In this document: one piece after another, positions 11,491 through 23,559 of the stretch
How positions within the stretch are numbered: position 1 is the first letter of the stretch
How the letters are laid out: each line of letters starts with the position of its first letter
Assembly: GCA_002245135.1 (NCBI GenBank)
Contig: NGBS01000885.1
Location: forward strand, 98,873-162,872
DNA length: 64,000 nt
Origin: Proteromonas lacertae
Taxonomy: Eukaryota; Sar; Bigyra; Opalinata; Proteromonadidae
Direction: 5' to 3'
The notes under the pieces: model-generated
Database searches by the model: none
Told to the model about the DNA's origin: nothing
The model's input: the letters and a program-made list of their open reading frames with translations, nothing else
Position numbers and translations under genes: made by a program

Positions 11491-12803
11491 ATGTGTGATA
11501 GATTCTCTGATCCATTATTGCCTTCTCCCTCACAATTAATTCGTGAGAAGAAGCATAACAACTTTTTATTGGGTGTAAATGTTGTTGTATTCTTGTTTTC
11601 TGGCTCTGGATCTCTTATTATGGGTAAATTATTGTATATTATTAGTTAATAAATTTTAGATATCAAATTGAAGGTGAAGGAAGACCAGGAACAGAAAAAC
11701 ATACATTTCAAAAACCTTGGTTTTCAAATTTGATGATGTTTATAGGAATGTTTTTCCTATTTATGGTTTATTTAGTATTTATAAAAATATTTATATATAA
11801 ATAGATAAGAAAATGGTATAAAAATGAGAAAATCACCAGGTATATAAATAAATTATGAATTAATAGTAAAACAAATGCTCCATTATGGAAAATATATGTG
11901 TACTGCTTAGGTCCATCATTATGTGATTGTACTGCTTCATTTTTAATGTATTTTTAATAATAATTATATATTAACTAGGTTTTTGGGTTTATTATGGATA
12001 AGAGTATCAATTTGGCAAATGGTAAGAGGTTCGATCGTAATATTCGCTGGATTTATTAGATGGTGGGCCTTGAAAAAGAAATTAAGAATATCTTTTTAAT
12101 TTTCCTTTCAAAATTTGTTAATTTTCTTTAATCGAATATTTAAAGACATGAATGGTTAGGAATAATCATAGTATTCATTGCACTTGTAGTAGTTGGTTGT
12201 TCTTCTTTAGGCAGTAATGATGATAATACAAATTCAAGTGTGTTGTTACAAATATTAGGTATATTTTTAGTAATGATTGCTCAAATCATTCAAGCTGGTC
12301 AAACTGTAATAGAAGAACATTTATTACAAGGAATTGAGATAGATTCTGACTTCATAGTTGGTTGTGAAGGATTGTGGGGTTTAATATACACTGGTTTAAT
12401 ATTTATGCCAATAGCTCAATATCTTCCAGGAGAAGAAGGCAAATCTCTTCATGAAGATACAATCGATTCTTTTTATATGTTATATCATAGTTTACCAATA
12501 TTATTAATAAATATCTCTACAATATTTTTATTATTATTTTTAAACTATGGTTCAATGAATGTAACGAAATATAGCAACAGTGTTAGTCGAAATATATTAG
12601 AACCAGTTCGAACTTTCTTTGTTTGGATATTGGCAGTTATAATCTATTATATAAGTAATAAGAAATATTTAGAAGGATTGAATTATATGTCAATTGTTGA
12701 GTTACTTGGATTTATGTTTTTAGTTTGTGGATTGTTTGTTTATTATGGAGTAGTGAAGTTTAAATGGTCAGTTTATGAAGATGAAGAAGTATTAACACCT
12801 TAA
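11491..12803 (+). CDS. SLC35F6-like drug/metabolite-superfamily transporter
   Basis: The product aligns by eye to SLC35F6: PSLCDCTASFLM, then SIWQMVRGSIVIFAGF (QMxRGxxIIFxG), then EWLGIIIVFIALVVVG, then GQTVIEEHLLQ and GCEGLWGLIY. About ten helices are predicted. Most introns are 27-31 nt GTAT...TAG. Two joins are not clean. The first intron (~11624-11659) gives the wrong phase. The intron near 12088-12147 starts ATATCTTTTT and carries a TTTCTTTAAT branch-like motif typical of U12-type introns, but it is off by one base unless the A5 run just upstream is miscounted. The likely location is lysosome/mitochondrion, by analogy to the human protein. Confidence 0.78.
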
Positions 12804-12847
12804 ATAATTTGTTTATTATGATAATTATTGAAATATATAAATATTAT

Positions 12848-13050
12848 TCAATTTAGAGTATTTAAAATGATTTGATTTTTATTCTTCTTTACTACTTTTC
12901 CATCATCTAATTCTATCATATATTCTTCATTATCTAATACTTTTCTTACTATTCCATTAACATTTTCATCAATCACCCATACTGAACTTTTAATTTTGAT
13001 TTCTTTTTTCTCTTTTGTCTTCTTTATTTGAATTGAAACTTTTAAGCTAT
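12848..13050 (-). CDS. Small basic protein or 3' exon, hypothetical
   Basis: A Lys-rich frame ends with TGA at 12848-12850 and includes SSVWVIDENVNGIVRKVLDN and then MIELDDGKVVKKNKNQI. This is a beta-rich, KOW/Tudor-like pattern, probably a small nucleic-acid or protein-binding module. No start codon is in frame; the frame seems to enter through an acceptor (CTTATAG) near 13050, so a short upstream exon is missing from my model. Confidence 0.4.
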
Positions 13051-13334
13051 AAGCAGTTTTTCATAAATAAAATATGGTGATTTCTTCTTAAATGCATTTA
13101 TAGATATATGTAACACTTATTAAGTGAGATTGGTTAATCATAATTAATATTAGTAAATATTCCATAAAAAATATATAATAATCATAATTTTAGTAGTGTG
13201 TTATTTTAAATGACATGCTTTTTAATTTTGTCGAAACCTAACTCAGTTTTGAATTATCCTTTGTTATTCTTGATGATATAGAATTATATGTGTTTTTTAT
13301 TATATTAATTTCTGTAGATTCTATTAATATGTTG

Positions 13335-15726
13335 TTATACTCTTTTGGTATTAACTATTAATACAGATATAGAATCATATACATCATAATATTCGCAGAT
13401 TGACAAATTCTCTAGTTTATCCTGATCTATACTTTCATATAGCCTTCTTAACTTCTTTTTTATTTCAGAACTATACATATTTTCATTCACCAAATCTGAT
13501 TCTATATTATCACTATAAAAATAGATTAATACAAATTTATACATTACTGGATTTATTCTTTCCTTCACAGTATTAATTACTGCTTCTTTCCTTTCATTTA
13601 ACTCCTAATACTTATATACAAATACTATATACTTTTTCAAACCTATCTACTAATTCCTTTCTCTTCGTTTTATGTAATGCTTCTAATGAATCCTTCATAA
13701 ATTGTTTAAAATCATTAAAAAATGGACAATCCATTTCTTTCATATTCTCATTTATTATTCTTTGATAATTATATCTATTATACAATAAACATTAATCATA
13801 ATAATATACATTGATGATTCTAAATCATTTCTCTTCTTCATCACATTTCCATAATTTATATCATAATTATAAAACTCTATTTCAATTTCTCTACTTTTCT
13901 CTACTATATCATCTACATTTAATAATACTTCTATTTCATTATGAATGTAATTATAATTGTTTTCTATTATCTTAATCAGTCTATTTACGTTTTTACTCTT
14001 TGTTATTGGTTTAGATAGTATTATTTCAAACTGTTTAGATAAAACATACAGATTATATAATAATGGAGATATATCCTTTTCTTTTAAAAACAATTCACTA
14101 TGTCAAAATAATGAACAACAATTATTATACATTCCTTCTATTCTCTTTTTCATTTCATCAACATTTACTTCTTCTCTATCAATAATACATTTCAATTTGT
14201 TCATTTCATCATTTATACAATCATCCATTTGTCTTATTAACTCTTTATTATCTTCTTTTATTTTCTTCCTTTTTATGTCCAACATTAAACAATTCAAACA
14301 TCTTAATTGCATTTCATTCTCTGATATGGGAATTGATATTATATTATTCATTACATCTTCATTATCTACATTTACTATTCTATATTTCCATTTACCTTCT
14401 TCAATTAAACCATAATAACTATTTCCATAACTGATATCTTCATCCATGTTTATTTTTCGATTGATTTTTATTTCATTTTCTATACTCTTCAAATATTCTT
14501 CTATTGCTGATTGTAATAACGGAATTCTTAAACTTCCACCTACTATTACTACTTCAATTAATCTCTTTTCTTCATTAGATATTTTACTCTCATCTAATAC
14601 TGCTTTTATTCCTTCTTTTAGTTCTTTGTCTATTTCATTCTTCTTTAGTAAATCACTTAATTCATTTACACTGAATGTTGAGTCAAAATCATCATCTCCA
14701 AAATCAATTGAAACATTTATCTAATAAATATAAATTAATATTTATATATCTTATATTTATACATCACTAGCTCCTTGAGCACTTAGTTTTTCTTTCATCT
14801 TTATTATCTCATTCTTCACTTTTATATAATTCTTTTCTTTTCCTACTTCAAATATATCTATTTTCATCTCATTTTCAATTAATTCTCTAAAATGATTTAT
14901 TAATATATTATCTATTCTCATTCCACCTAAATCATTTATGGTTTTAGTTTGGATTATTTTTACTTCATTCTTTCCATATTCATTTAAACAAATATTTGTT
15001 TTTAAATAACCCATATCTACAAATAATACTTTCTTTTTACTTTCTTCATCAACAAATTTCGAATCATTCTCATATCCAAAGCATAAACTACATGATAAAT
15101 ATTCGGGAATTATTTCTACTTTCTTAAATCCATTTGATTCGAATATTCTTCTCAATAATTCGATTTGATAGTTGTTATAATCACATGGAACTGATAATAT
15201 GCAGTTGATTTTATCCACATTATTCCCTTCTTTTATATATTCATATATGTGATTTGCATAACTACTGTATATATCATTCACATTTAATATCTTTTCACCC
15301 AATCCTATATTATTGATTTTAAATCCTATCTCATCATTTTCTAATTCTATTATTGATTCAGGATATTGACAGCGACTATTAAGAATTTCACTAATTTCAC
15401 TGAATTTCTTTCCAAATAAGTCTTTGATTGTAGTTATTACATTCTTGAAATTCTTAATTGCCTAGTAACAATATATATAAGTTGATATAGAATAGAATAG
15501 AATATACAGTGGTACTTTTACCAAATAATCGATTATTTGTCATATCAATGAATAATCTATTTAATAATAAACATGAATATAGATAATACTTAGTTTTCTT
15601 TTGACTGTAAACATCTTTTATAATTTTTGGAAGTTTTGGTTCAATTCTATTATCATAACCTGTAATAACATAGTAGTTTCCTCCAAAATCTATCCCAATA
15701 GTAAATGAATTGTCAATATCCGACAT
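13335..15726 (-). CDS. Divergent HSP70/HSP110-like ATPase-domain protein
   Basis: About 735 aa from six exons; introns include GTATATTCTATT...ACTAG (~46 nt), GTATAAATAT...TTAG and a 34-nt GTATAATAATTG...CATAG. HSP70 landmarks are present but degenerate. IGIDFGGNYYVITGY stands at the phosphate-1 loop (IGIDLGTT in canonical proteins). VLFVDMGYLKTNICL stands at the phosphate-2 loop, lacking the GGGT glycines. VVVVGGSLRIPLLQSAIEEY is the adenosine motif. The C-terminal half is helical and Lys/Glu-rich with Cys pairs, unlike a normal substrate-binding domain. I infer an HSP110/Grp170-like co-chaperone or a signalling pseudo-chaperone. The first exon starts at an ATG 27-34 bp downstream of an AAGCTTGA-type element. 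Confidence 0.75.
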
Positions 15727-15872
15727 GAAAATGACAAAAATAGCTTTTGAAAGCTTGATAGGTTTGATGATATTTTCAACAATTCAATGGAAATATAAAA
15801 GTAATAATTAAGTGAGTATATTATATAGAGAAAAATAAATAAAAACAATATATAAAAATATTATAGATTAAA

Positions 15873-16301
15873 TTATTCTTCAGGAAAAGGTTGACATACA
15901 TATTGTATATTCTGTTCATCTAAACTAGTTTTAACTGATTCAGGTAAAGAACCTGAAACAACGACAGCATAACAACCAGGTTTATATCTTGCTAAATAAA
16001 CATAAATAAATACAACTATTATACCAATTCTTTGCCTTCTAGCAGCCCAACTTCTCTGTGGATTCATCATTGCGATTAATCTACTAATTAAATAAATTAG
16101 CATACCCATCAAAGAATGGACTTACTAAATCTCCAGAACTATCATCCGTCACATCCTTACAATTATCACAACCATGCTCTTCAAACTATACATTATTTAG
16201 TTCAATATACTTGTTCTCTTGTTTTAACCAAACCACATATTTTACATGCTACTAAACTCTTATTAGAATCAGAAATTTCTGCCACATCGATTGCTTGCAT
16301 G
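15873..16301 (-). CDS. spt4: Transcription elongation factor SPT4
   Basis: Four exons with introns of 25, 25 and 33 nt. The ~114-aa product matches SPT4 throughout. The zinc finger is CKICGLVKTREQFEEHGCDNC (CxxC...CxxC). It is followed by SPFFDGLIAMMNPQRSWAAR (family FDGxIAMMxPxxSWV) and RYKPGCYAVVVSGSLPESV (family KPGxYAxxVxGxLP). SPT4 pairs with the SPT5 NGN domain as DSIF, which controls RNA polymerase II elongation. The exact fit also calibrates this organism's splice signals. The plus-strand frame overlapping it at 16116-16319 is a shadow. Confidence 0.93.
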
Positions 16302-16504
16302 TTAGATCAAGAGAAATAAAGAAATATAATTTTTGTAAACTTGACTGAATATTACATAAATTCTGTAATTTACACTCTTTTAATCGTTTTTCATTTTAAA
16401 GTGTATAAACCCTCTATATATCCTTTAATATCCTAGAATATAATTACTACATTTTTATTTCAAGCATATTTGTTTGTATTAGGTAATATGAATCGTTATT
16501 AGAG

Positions 16505-18235
16505 ATGGATTCTAAAGAATTGGTATATATCGATGATTATAGTTTTGTGCATAGGCTGAATTTATAAGAGCTAACAATCTCAACAGTCTTTCTGTAAAAT
16601 TTGCGAAATACTTTTACTGTATTGAATGTTTTTATATTATCATAGTAAAAAAATCTGATATCAATTGTTTGTCATATGTATATGGATTGATAAAAGAGTA
16701 TAAATATATACATTATAATTTTTTTAATATAGTACACAATTACAATACGTAAAGCTGAATGATTTACTGAAGTACATTAAATATGAAAGAAATTCTTTGT
16801 CACAAAAGCTCGAATTCATTTATAGTATGATTATCAAAAATTTATGTTTTCTTTAGATGATCATTTACATTGGAACGACTTTTATCAGTTCGTAATACTC
16901 CATACATTAGTTCCAGAGCAAGAATTAATAACAGTTTACCTAATATTTTTCGGATTACCAACAAAGCATATTTCCATAGCAGATTGCCAATGTTTATTAT
17001 CTAATATAAATTCTCATTACACTGTAACAGGAGATGATCCACTCAGTGAGAATTATCATAAATTAGCAGTAACATGTCCAAATGGTATTAGTTCTAATGA
17101 TGTAGCACATATGATAACACTCTGTCCAAAAGCATTCGAACCATTAATACGATTCAGAGAGAATTGTACAAAATTCATTTTTTCTAATCGAAGATTGGAG
17201 AGTATAAAGATGAGAAACGTTCAGTTAGACTCAATAATGATCTATAGAAGTCAACACAATAATAACTTTCCCACTGGCAGTTGTTGTGAGTATATCTCAA
17301 ATTTACTCAAATATCACTCAAACCCTTATGTATATGATTTTGGACCTGATCATAACGATGATTTGATCAATATAAGGAATTTAGTATATCAAATCAAATA
17401 TGTTTCCAATATACTCTGTAATGGAGGAATTGGATTTACATTTAGTAGTAATATAAAGAAGTTAAAAAGTGATAGTATTAATAAAAGGATAGATCGATTA
17501 AAATATGAAAGTGAAGTTTATACTAGACCTCTCTCTTTGAGTAGTTCATCCAATATGCAATTGAACAATCCAAATCAACTTCAATTGAATTATTCAAGAC
17601 AATCAACTCGTTCTAAATACTTCAATAATTCACTTCATGCTAATAATACTGTCGCTACTGGTGGTAATTGTAATGTTAGAACTTCACTAAGTAATAACAG
17701 TATATCCACTAACGTTATTACCAGTACTGCTAATGGTAATAATAATAATAATAATAATGGTTTACAATACTCACAGATTAATCCGCCAAAAAAACATTCA
17801 TTAACACCACGTCAAGTAACTCCATCAAATACAAATGTTGTAACTACAACTACAATTGGTGGAAGAATTACTGCTACAAAATCAGCAACCACTGCTTCCA
17901 ATACAACGAAATCTTCCAATACTACAGTTACATCTAATACATCCAATATTAATAATTATAATATTAATAATGGAAATGGTTTTGCTATAGGTAGTACCTT
18001 TTCAAGCTCAAAGAGAGGTAATAGTAAAATTGCTGTTACTCCATTGCACTCTGGTGGTACAGTTGTGAGAGCAGGAAGTGATAGTACTGCTACAGGTAGT
18101 AGTAATAATGGAAATGCATTTTCCCCAACAGAAATAAATTTACCTAATTCATTAGATTCTTTTGAAGATACTAATGGTAAAATAGTGCCGTACAAACATC
18201 CTTTATCTCCAGCAACTGCTATAGAAAAAGAATAA
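16505..18235 (+). CDS. Unknown three-paralogue family, member 1
   Basis: Exons run from the ATG at 16505. The first is 18 nt; the next begins AEFIRANNLNSLSVKFAKYF. Introns include one of ~27 nt ending CATAG and a 32-nt GTATGATTATC...CTTTAG. The family core has HWNDFYQFV, then VYLIFFGLPTKHISIADC, then KAFEPLIRFRENCTKFIF, then IYRSQHNNNFPTGSCCEYI and NPYVYDFGPD. The conserved N-terminal half (~290 aa) suggests paired EF-hand-like or RGS-like helices, but no canonical loop or motif is visible. The C-terminal ~200 aa is Asn/Thr/Ser-rich and probably disordered. Paralogues are at 21977-23432 and 26777-28782. Confidence 0.75.
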
Positions 18236-18430
18236 TTTAATTCTATACTTTTTGGTTATTTATTAAATTAGTAGATATTTCTTTATATCTTGTTTGGTGG
18301 GATAAATACTAATAATACGATCAGTTTCTACTCTTTGCCATATTATGAAGACATATAGATGATGAATAAACATGGTTGATGTAAAAAAGAAAGTCGAGCC
18401 AAGTTTATTCTATCTTTTATTTTTATTGAA

Positions 18431-19617
18431 ATGACAGATCAATTGTCACTATTTTCTCCTGAAAATATTTCATCGGATTACCCTATTCAAATACATCCAG
18501 TATAAACCATTTAAACTTACTTTAATCATTTAATAGTTGGTTTTCTTGAATATATCCGATCATATCACTAGAAATAGATTGAGTGGCCAAGAAGATTTAC
18601 GTGTACTAGGTATAATGATATTAGTTATTCAATATAGGTGTGATAATGGGAAAAGTAACAGAATCAAGAGAAAGTATAGAAATAACCAGTTCATTTGAGC
18701 TACAAGAGTATTTAGTACCTGGTACAAAAGTAAACAACGAGTCAATGAAAGTATGGAGTGATTTAATAGGACAAGTGAATCCTGGCTCTATTGTAATGGG
18801 ATGGTATACCGTCGACAATGATAAATGCAATTTAGATGATGAAATTGCATTTAATGAAGAAATGAGAAGTTATATACAAGAAATGACAGATCCAATCTAT
18901 TTAAAAGTAGATATAAAATCTGCGACCAATCAAAACACTACAAATATACCAGTAAAAGTTCAAATGTTGCAATTAGAAGGAGGCAGATACAGTGTAAGAG
19001 ATTTAAATTACACAATTTTAGCAAATGAACAAGAAAAAATAGTAAGTGAATATTTGAATGAAAGTATAATGTTGGACAAAAATGAGAGTGTTGGAAAACA
19101 CTTCTGTAAGAGTGAAACTGACAGTTTATTGAAATTGAAAGAAAAAATAGATGGTTTGAAAGAAGGCTTGATTAAAATGAAGAAAAACAATAAGTATAAT
19201 TATAAAGTAATAAATGAAATTAATAAAGTATTAAACTTAATGCCAGTAAACCAAAATGAAGACTTGAAACTAAAATTAGACGAAATCAACAATGAAAGCG
19301 ATTTAATCAGTCTATTACACAACGAATTGAACAATTCAATAAATATGATGAATGTCATAACAAGTTGTAATGAATGTAATCGAAAATTAAGTGATTATGC
19401 ACCAAAGCAAGAATTAATGCATTCTTGGGGTGGTGGTAGCGGATTTAGTGGACCATATGATGATTATGATGATGACGATTATCATAGAGGAGGAATGAGT
19501 GGTAGACGAAGCAATCGTAGAAGTGGAGGAGGTAGTGGTAGTAAAAGTGGTGGTAGTGGAGGTGGTGGTATGTTTAGTGGATTTGGAAAAGGATTTTTGA
19601 ATAAAGGAAAAAAATAG
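18431..19617 (+). CDS. csn6: COP9 signalosome subunit 6 (MPN-minus domain)
   Basis: Three exons; introns of 37 nt (after CATCCA, ~18500) and 28 nt (~18611-18638). The spliced N-terminus reads IQIHPLVFLNISDHITRNR, then LRVLGVIMGK and ITSSFEL. This matches CSN6 (HPLVxLNISDHxIR...SFEL) better than eIF3f or Rpn8. GWYTVDN replaces the JAMM HxH motif, so it is a non-catalytic MPN- subunit. LNYTILANEQEKI matches the LTYTLATEEAERI region of CSN6. A helical C-terminal assembly region follows, then an unusual Gly/Ser/Arg-rich tail (~60 aa) not expected in CSN6. It acts in cullin deneddylation. Confidence 0.85.
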
Positions 19618-19738
19618 AATGAAAAGTTATTTTTATTATTATTATTGATTTAATGATTGTTGTTGTATTTTGATATATATATAGAGTGAAAAAAAAAGTA
19701 GTAATATAAGTATGAATATTTATATTAATATATACTTT

Positions 19739-21860
19739 TTACTCCAATCTGATATTTAGTTGATTAAACACAAACTTTACTTCTCTTGGGATAGTAATGG
19801 TTCTATCATCTCTAAATACTTTACCACAACTGAAACTCAATTTTCTAAATGAATTAATTCCATAAAATGTTTTAACACTCAAACAGGCTTGATAAAATAC
19901 ATTCACATTTGCAGAGTTGTTTAAGAACAATTTTTGTGTTTTATCTCTTATTCTTACTATACCGCCATTAATAGAATAGTCTATTCCCATTTCACTGAAT
20001 ATAGCAACAAGAATCATTTCTAAATGCTTCATGGCAGTGTCATTTCTTTTAAATTCAGCTATTACATCTTCAGAACAATTTTCATTGAATGGAAGTAATT
20101 TCTATTAATCAGATGGATAAAAATAGTAAATAATACAGTATTTTTATGAAGTGTTGATAAGACAGCAGCTTTCTTTACTAAACCAGGAATCTTAGTTGGA
20201 CTAGAATAATATGAAACAATCTAATTCAACATAGATAAAAAAAAATCAATACATTTTCTGTATCTTCAATCTTAGTGGGAGATGAAGCAGCTGATGATGT
20301 TTTCTTAGGAGATCCTTTCTTTGCATCAGGTAATGCTGTTCCAGAACTTTCTAGAAAATAATAGAAAATAATATATTTATTAATACTAATTGAAGGTGCT
20401 TTTGGTGCTGGATGATGATCCTTTACCAGATAATAATTCATTCACTTTATACTTCTTAATTTCAGCCTTCACTTTACTGTTATTATCTTTATCCAAAGTA
20501 GAAATAAATGAATTTATTGCTGTTATTTCCTCTTCAGTAAGTGATTCAACAGATTGTAAAGTAGAAATAAACATTTCTATTCCATCTAATTCGATTATTG
20601 TATTCATTGAAAAATCTATTAATTTAAACAAATATTTAATAATAATTATTATTATTATACTATCATTTAAAAATGATATTAAACTCATTGGGAAGTTGTT
20701 CTTTATAAAATTATCTTTTTCAATTTTGCTGTAATCATTCAAGATTTTAAATAATAGTTTTGATTTTATAGATTTATCAACTATTCAAATAATAATAATA
20801 ATAATAATAATATAGACAAATATATATATTAATAAATACTTGTAAATATTTCCATTTTTTCTAAAACAATTAATACAACAATAATCAGTTTCAAATTTTC
20901 TTGTTGTTCTTCATTACTCAATAAATCATTCAGTTTACTTCCTAACTTTTCTTTCTTTAATTTTTCTATATCTTCTTTCTCTATATTAATTTTATCATCT
21001 TGACAATAATATTTTATTATAATTTCATCCAAAGTTTTATTTCCACTTTTTACATCTGGAGAATATTTTCTTAGAATTTCTTTTCCTTTCGAACTTTCTT
21101 TTATCATTTTATCAATAATATCTTCACCTATTGCATTTTTTATATTTTCTGATATTTTGTTTTTTTCAATCCTTAACCAGTTTATTTTGGTTAATAATTC
21201 GTTCCATTTGTCTTCTTTCTTTTCACTTGCTTTCTTGGTAATGTTTTTACTTATATATGTTGAAACGACAGTCAATACTTTTAATTCACTTTTTACTATA
21301 ACACCTGGTGTTGATAGAATATATAACAAACTTTCTATGGAATAGTCATTTATTTCACCACTTTCAAATAATTTATATGCATTGGTTATTATGTAATTAT
21401 CAACCTTTGATTTGACTTCAGGGATTTTGGAGCAATTCTGACTTCCTACTATTGGTATCAGCTGTTTTATTAACTTTTCACTGCAATATTCCAACACATA
21501 GTCATTGGCTGGCTTGATTAAAGCATTTTCTTTGAAATACAAACCTGCTTCAAGAACAGATAGTATATTTTTGTCAGTAATAGACACTTCACCACCACCA
21601 AAGTATCTTAAAGCTAAATCCAAACTGTTCTTAGATATCACACCAGGAAGTGTAAAAGATGATCCAAAATTCAGGCTTTTCAATAACTTATCGCATTCTG
21701 GATTTGCTTCGCATAAGACTCCCTTAATAGCAGACATCTCAAAACCTAATCCACAGAGTGTAATATCACCATAACCTTTTTCACATGCCTTTACGATCAA
21801 TCTATTATATAAATTGAACAAAATATACCCAGCTGTATCAATATCCCTTTTAATACTCAT
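19739..21860 (-). CDS. BTB/BACK-like protein with disordered linker and helical C-terminus
   Basis: From the ATG at 21860, the first ~110 residues fit a BTB fold: YGDITLCGLGFEMSAIKGVL is the DVTLxxxxxxFxAHKxVL region, followed by ALRYFGGGEVSITDKNILSVLEAGLYF. A BACK-like helical region follows. The frame continues through introns of ~59, 45, 19, 36, 32 and 35 nt into a Ser/Pro/Lys linker (KKGSPKKTSSAASSPTK) and a C-terminal domain ending at 19739. The 19-nt intron (GTAAAGGATC...TCCAG, ~20410-20428) is among the shortest here and is needed to join the frames. BTB proteins often serve as cullin-3 adaptors; that role is inferred. Confidence 0.7.
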
Positions 21861-21976
21861 TATATAAGTGTAACTGAAAGATACTTTAAAATTTTATCGT
21901 TTCTATTATATTTATTTTGCTCAAACCTACCAAATCAATTAGATCGTTTCATAAAAAAACAATCGAAAATACATTG

Positions 21977-23127
21977 ATGGTATTGTTTATACCGTGTAAT
22001 TCTTTAGGAGGAATCTATTAGAAAATATGGCCTTAATGAATTCAGTGTTAAAATGTGTAAAGTATTTCATCGTATAATTTTTCTGCTCTATTTATTAATT
22101 AGTCCAATATGAAGAAGTAGAAAATTTGTGTATATTATTTTCACAGATAAGATCGTATAATTTTTCATGTTATTACATTTTAAACAGACCTGAAAGAAAT
22201 CATCTTCAAAATGCTGAACTACTAAAGCAGATACATTTAAATGAGTGTCAATTCACCAAAGCATATTTTAATAGGATTCGTATAAGTATATTTCCAATAT
22301 TCTATAGCATTTCCGTTATTTGAGTGGAATAATTTCTTTCAATCAACACTATTAAACTGTCTAACACCATTCACAGCATTTGTTGACTGTATCATATCTA
22401 TTCTTTAAAATAATTATAGATTATTTGGCATTTTTTGGTTTTCCATCCAGTTCAATAACAAGAGATGAATTATTAACATTTATAAATTTAATCAATGATG
22501 AATTGAAAGAAGAAGACACAGAATTACTTAATACAACATTTGGAGAAACAAAATCACACACAATTCATTTACCTGAGGTAGTACAGATAATGAGAAAAAT
22601 CAACAGACCCTTTGAACCACTAGTAAAATTCAGAAAAAATTGTCAAGAATATCTTTTAGGAACAAAAACATGTGAATTAATTCAATTTAGACTTGATAAT
22701 TTAGAAATGATAAAATCTTATAGAATGAATCATAATAATACATTTCCTGACGTTTCATGCTGTACAAAAACGTTTTGGAAGTACCACAAAAACCCATATC
22801 GATTTGATTTTGAACCAACTATTAGTGATAATGATTTATCATTATTTTCTATAATTAACAATTACAAACAAGACTTCTATGGAAGAAGAAGATCTCATCC
22901 ATCTATTAAACGAGTTATTTCAGATGGTGAGAGTTATACAAACATGGCATTTGGAGGTTATAATCGTAAGAAATCAACTTGTTCCAACAGAAGTTCTGCA
23001 AGAAGTGTAGTTGTATCTGCAAGAGTAATTCAAGTAACTTCCAATGTAAATCCAAATACAACTAGCAATATGACAGCTAATTCATCTTCAATTCCTACAC
23101 CATATCAAATGAATAATATTAATGGAT

Positions 23128-23162
<35 letters not shown>

Positions 23163-23432
23163 GTGAGTGGTGGAGGTGGATTTATGGTTAGTTCTTCTAC
23201 CACTCCTAATACGAAATATAATAATTCACTATTTGGTGCAACTTCTAATCATATAATAGGGAATCAGAGGAAATCTCCATCACAAGCTATTATTATAAAG
23301 TCACCTAAATCACCTACTTTGTCTGATACTATTAATTATTCGAATAATAATTACAATTATAATAATACTTCAGGATTACAACCACCACCTACTTTGATTA
23401 TAAGTACAACAGATCATACTAATAGTGGTTGA
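21977..23432 (+). CDS. Unknown three-paralogue family, member 2
   Basis: The model starts with an exon of only ATG (21977-21979), followed by a 28-nt intron (GTATTGTTTATACC...CTTTAG) and EESIRKYGLNEFSVKM. More 25-35 nt introns follow. Family landmarks: FHLQYEE, FEWNNFFQS, YLAFFGFPSSSITRDEL, RPFEPLVKFRKNCQEYLLG, SYRMNHNNTFPDVSCC and NPYRFDFEPT. The tail is Asn/Ser-rich with a run of nine Asn (AAT repeats, ~23130-23160) and a Gly cluster. Function unknown. The shared HNNxFPxxSCC motif with fixed cysteines suggests a structural or metal-binding site. Confidence 0.75.
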
Positions 23433-23559
23433 GTAGTAGTGATAATTGTAAAATTATAATAAAACAGTATAATAAATTATTTATTTATGAATGTAACTAT
23501 TTTTGTTTAACATCATGTAAAAATCATGTAAAAATTCCTATTAATTTAAAACGGTAAAA

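Noticed and set aside
13957-14724. Plus-strand Ser/Phe/Ile-rich frames
   Set aside because: Antisense of the Lys/Glu-rich C-terminal half of the HSP70-like gene.
16116-16319. Plus-strand 67-codon frame
   Set aside because: Opposite strand of the SPT4 exons and intron, whose identity is clear.
16410-16440. Perfect-looking U12 donor ATATCCTTTAAT in the SPT4 / family-1 intergenic region
   Set aside because: No matching branch site, acceptor or exon could be fitted around it.
18431-19617. First considered as eIF3f or Rpn8
   Set aside because: After adding the two upstream exons, HPLVFLNISDHITR and SFEL match CSN6 more closely.
23120-23162. AAT repeat as a possible tandem-repeat array or CRISPR-like structure
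   Set aside because: It is a simple trinucleotide run coding for Asn. There are no spaced repeats anywhere in the window, and I saw no tRNA or rRNA gene.
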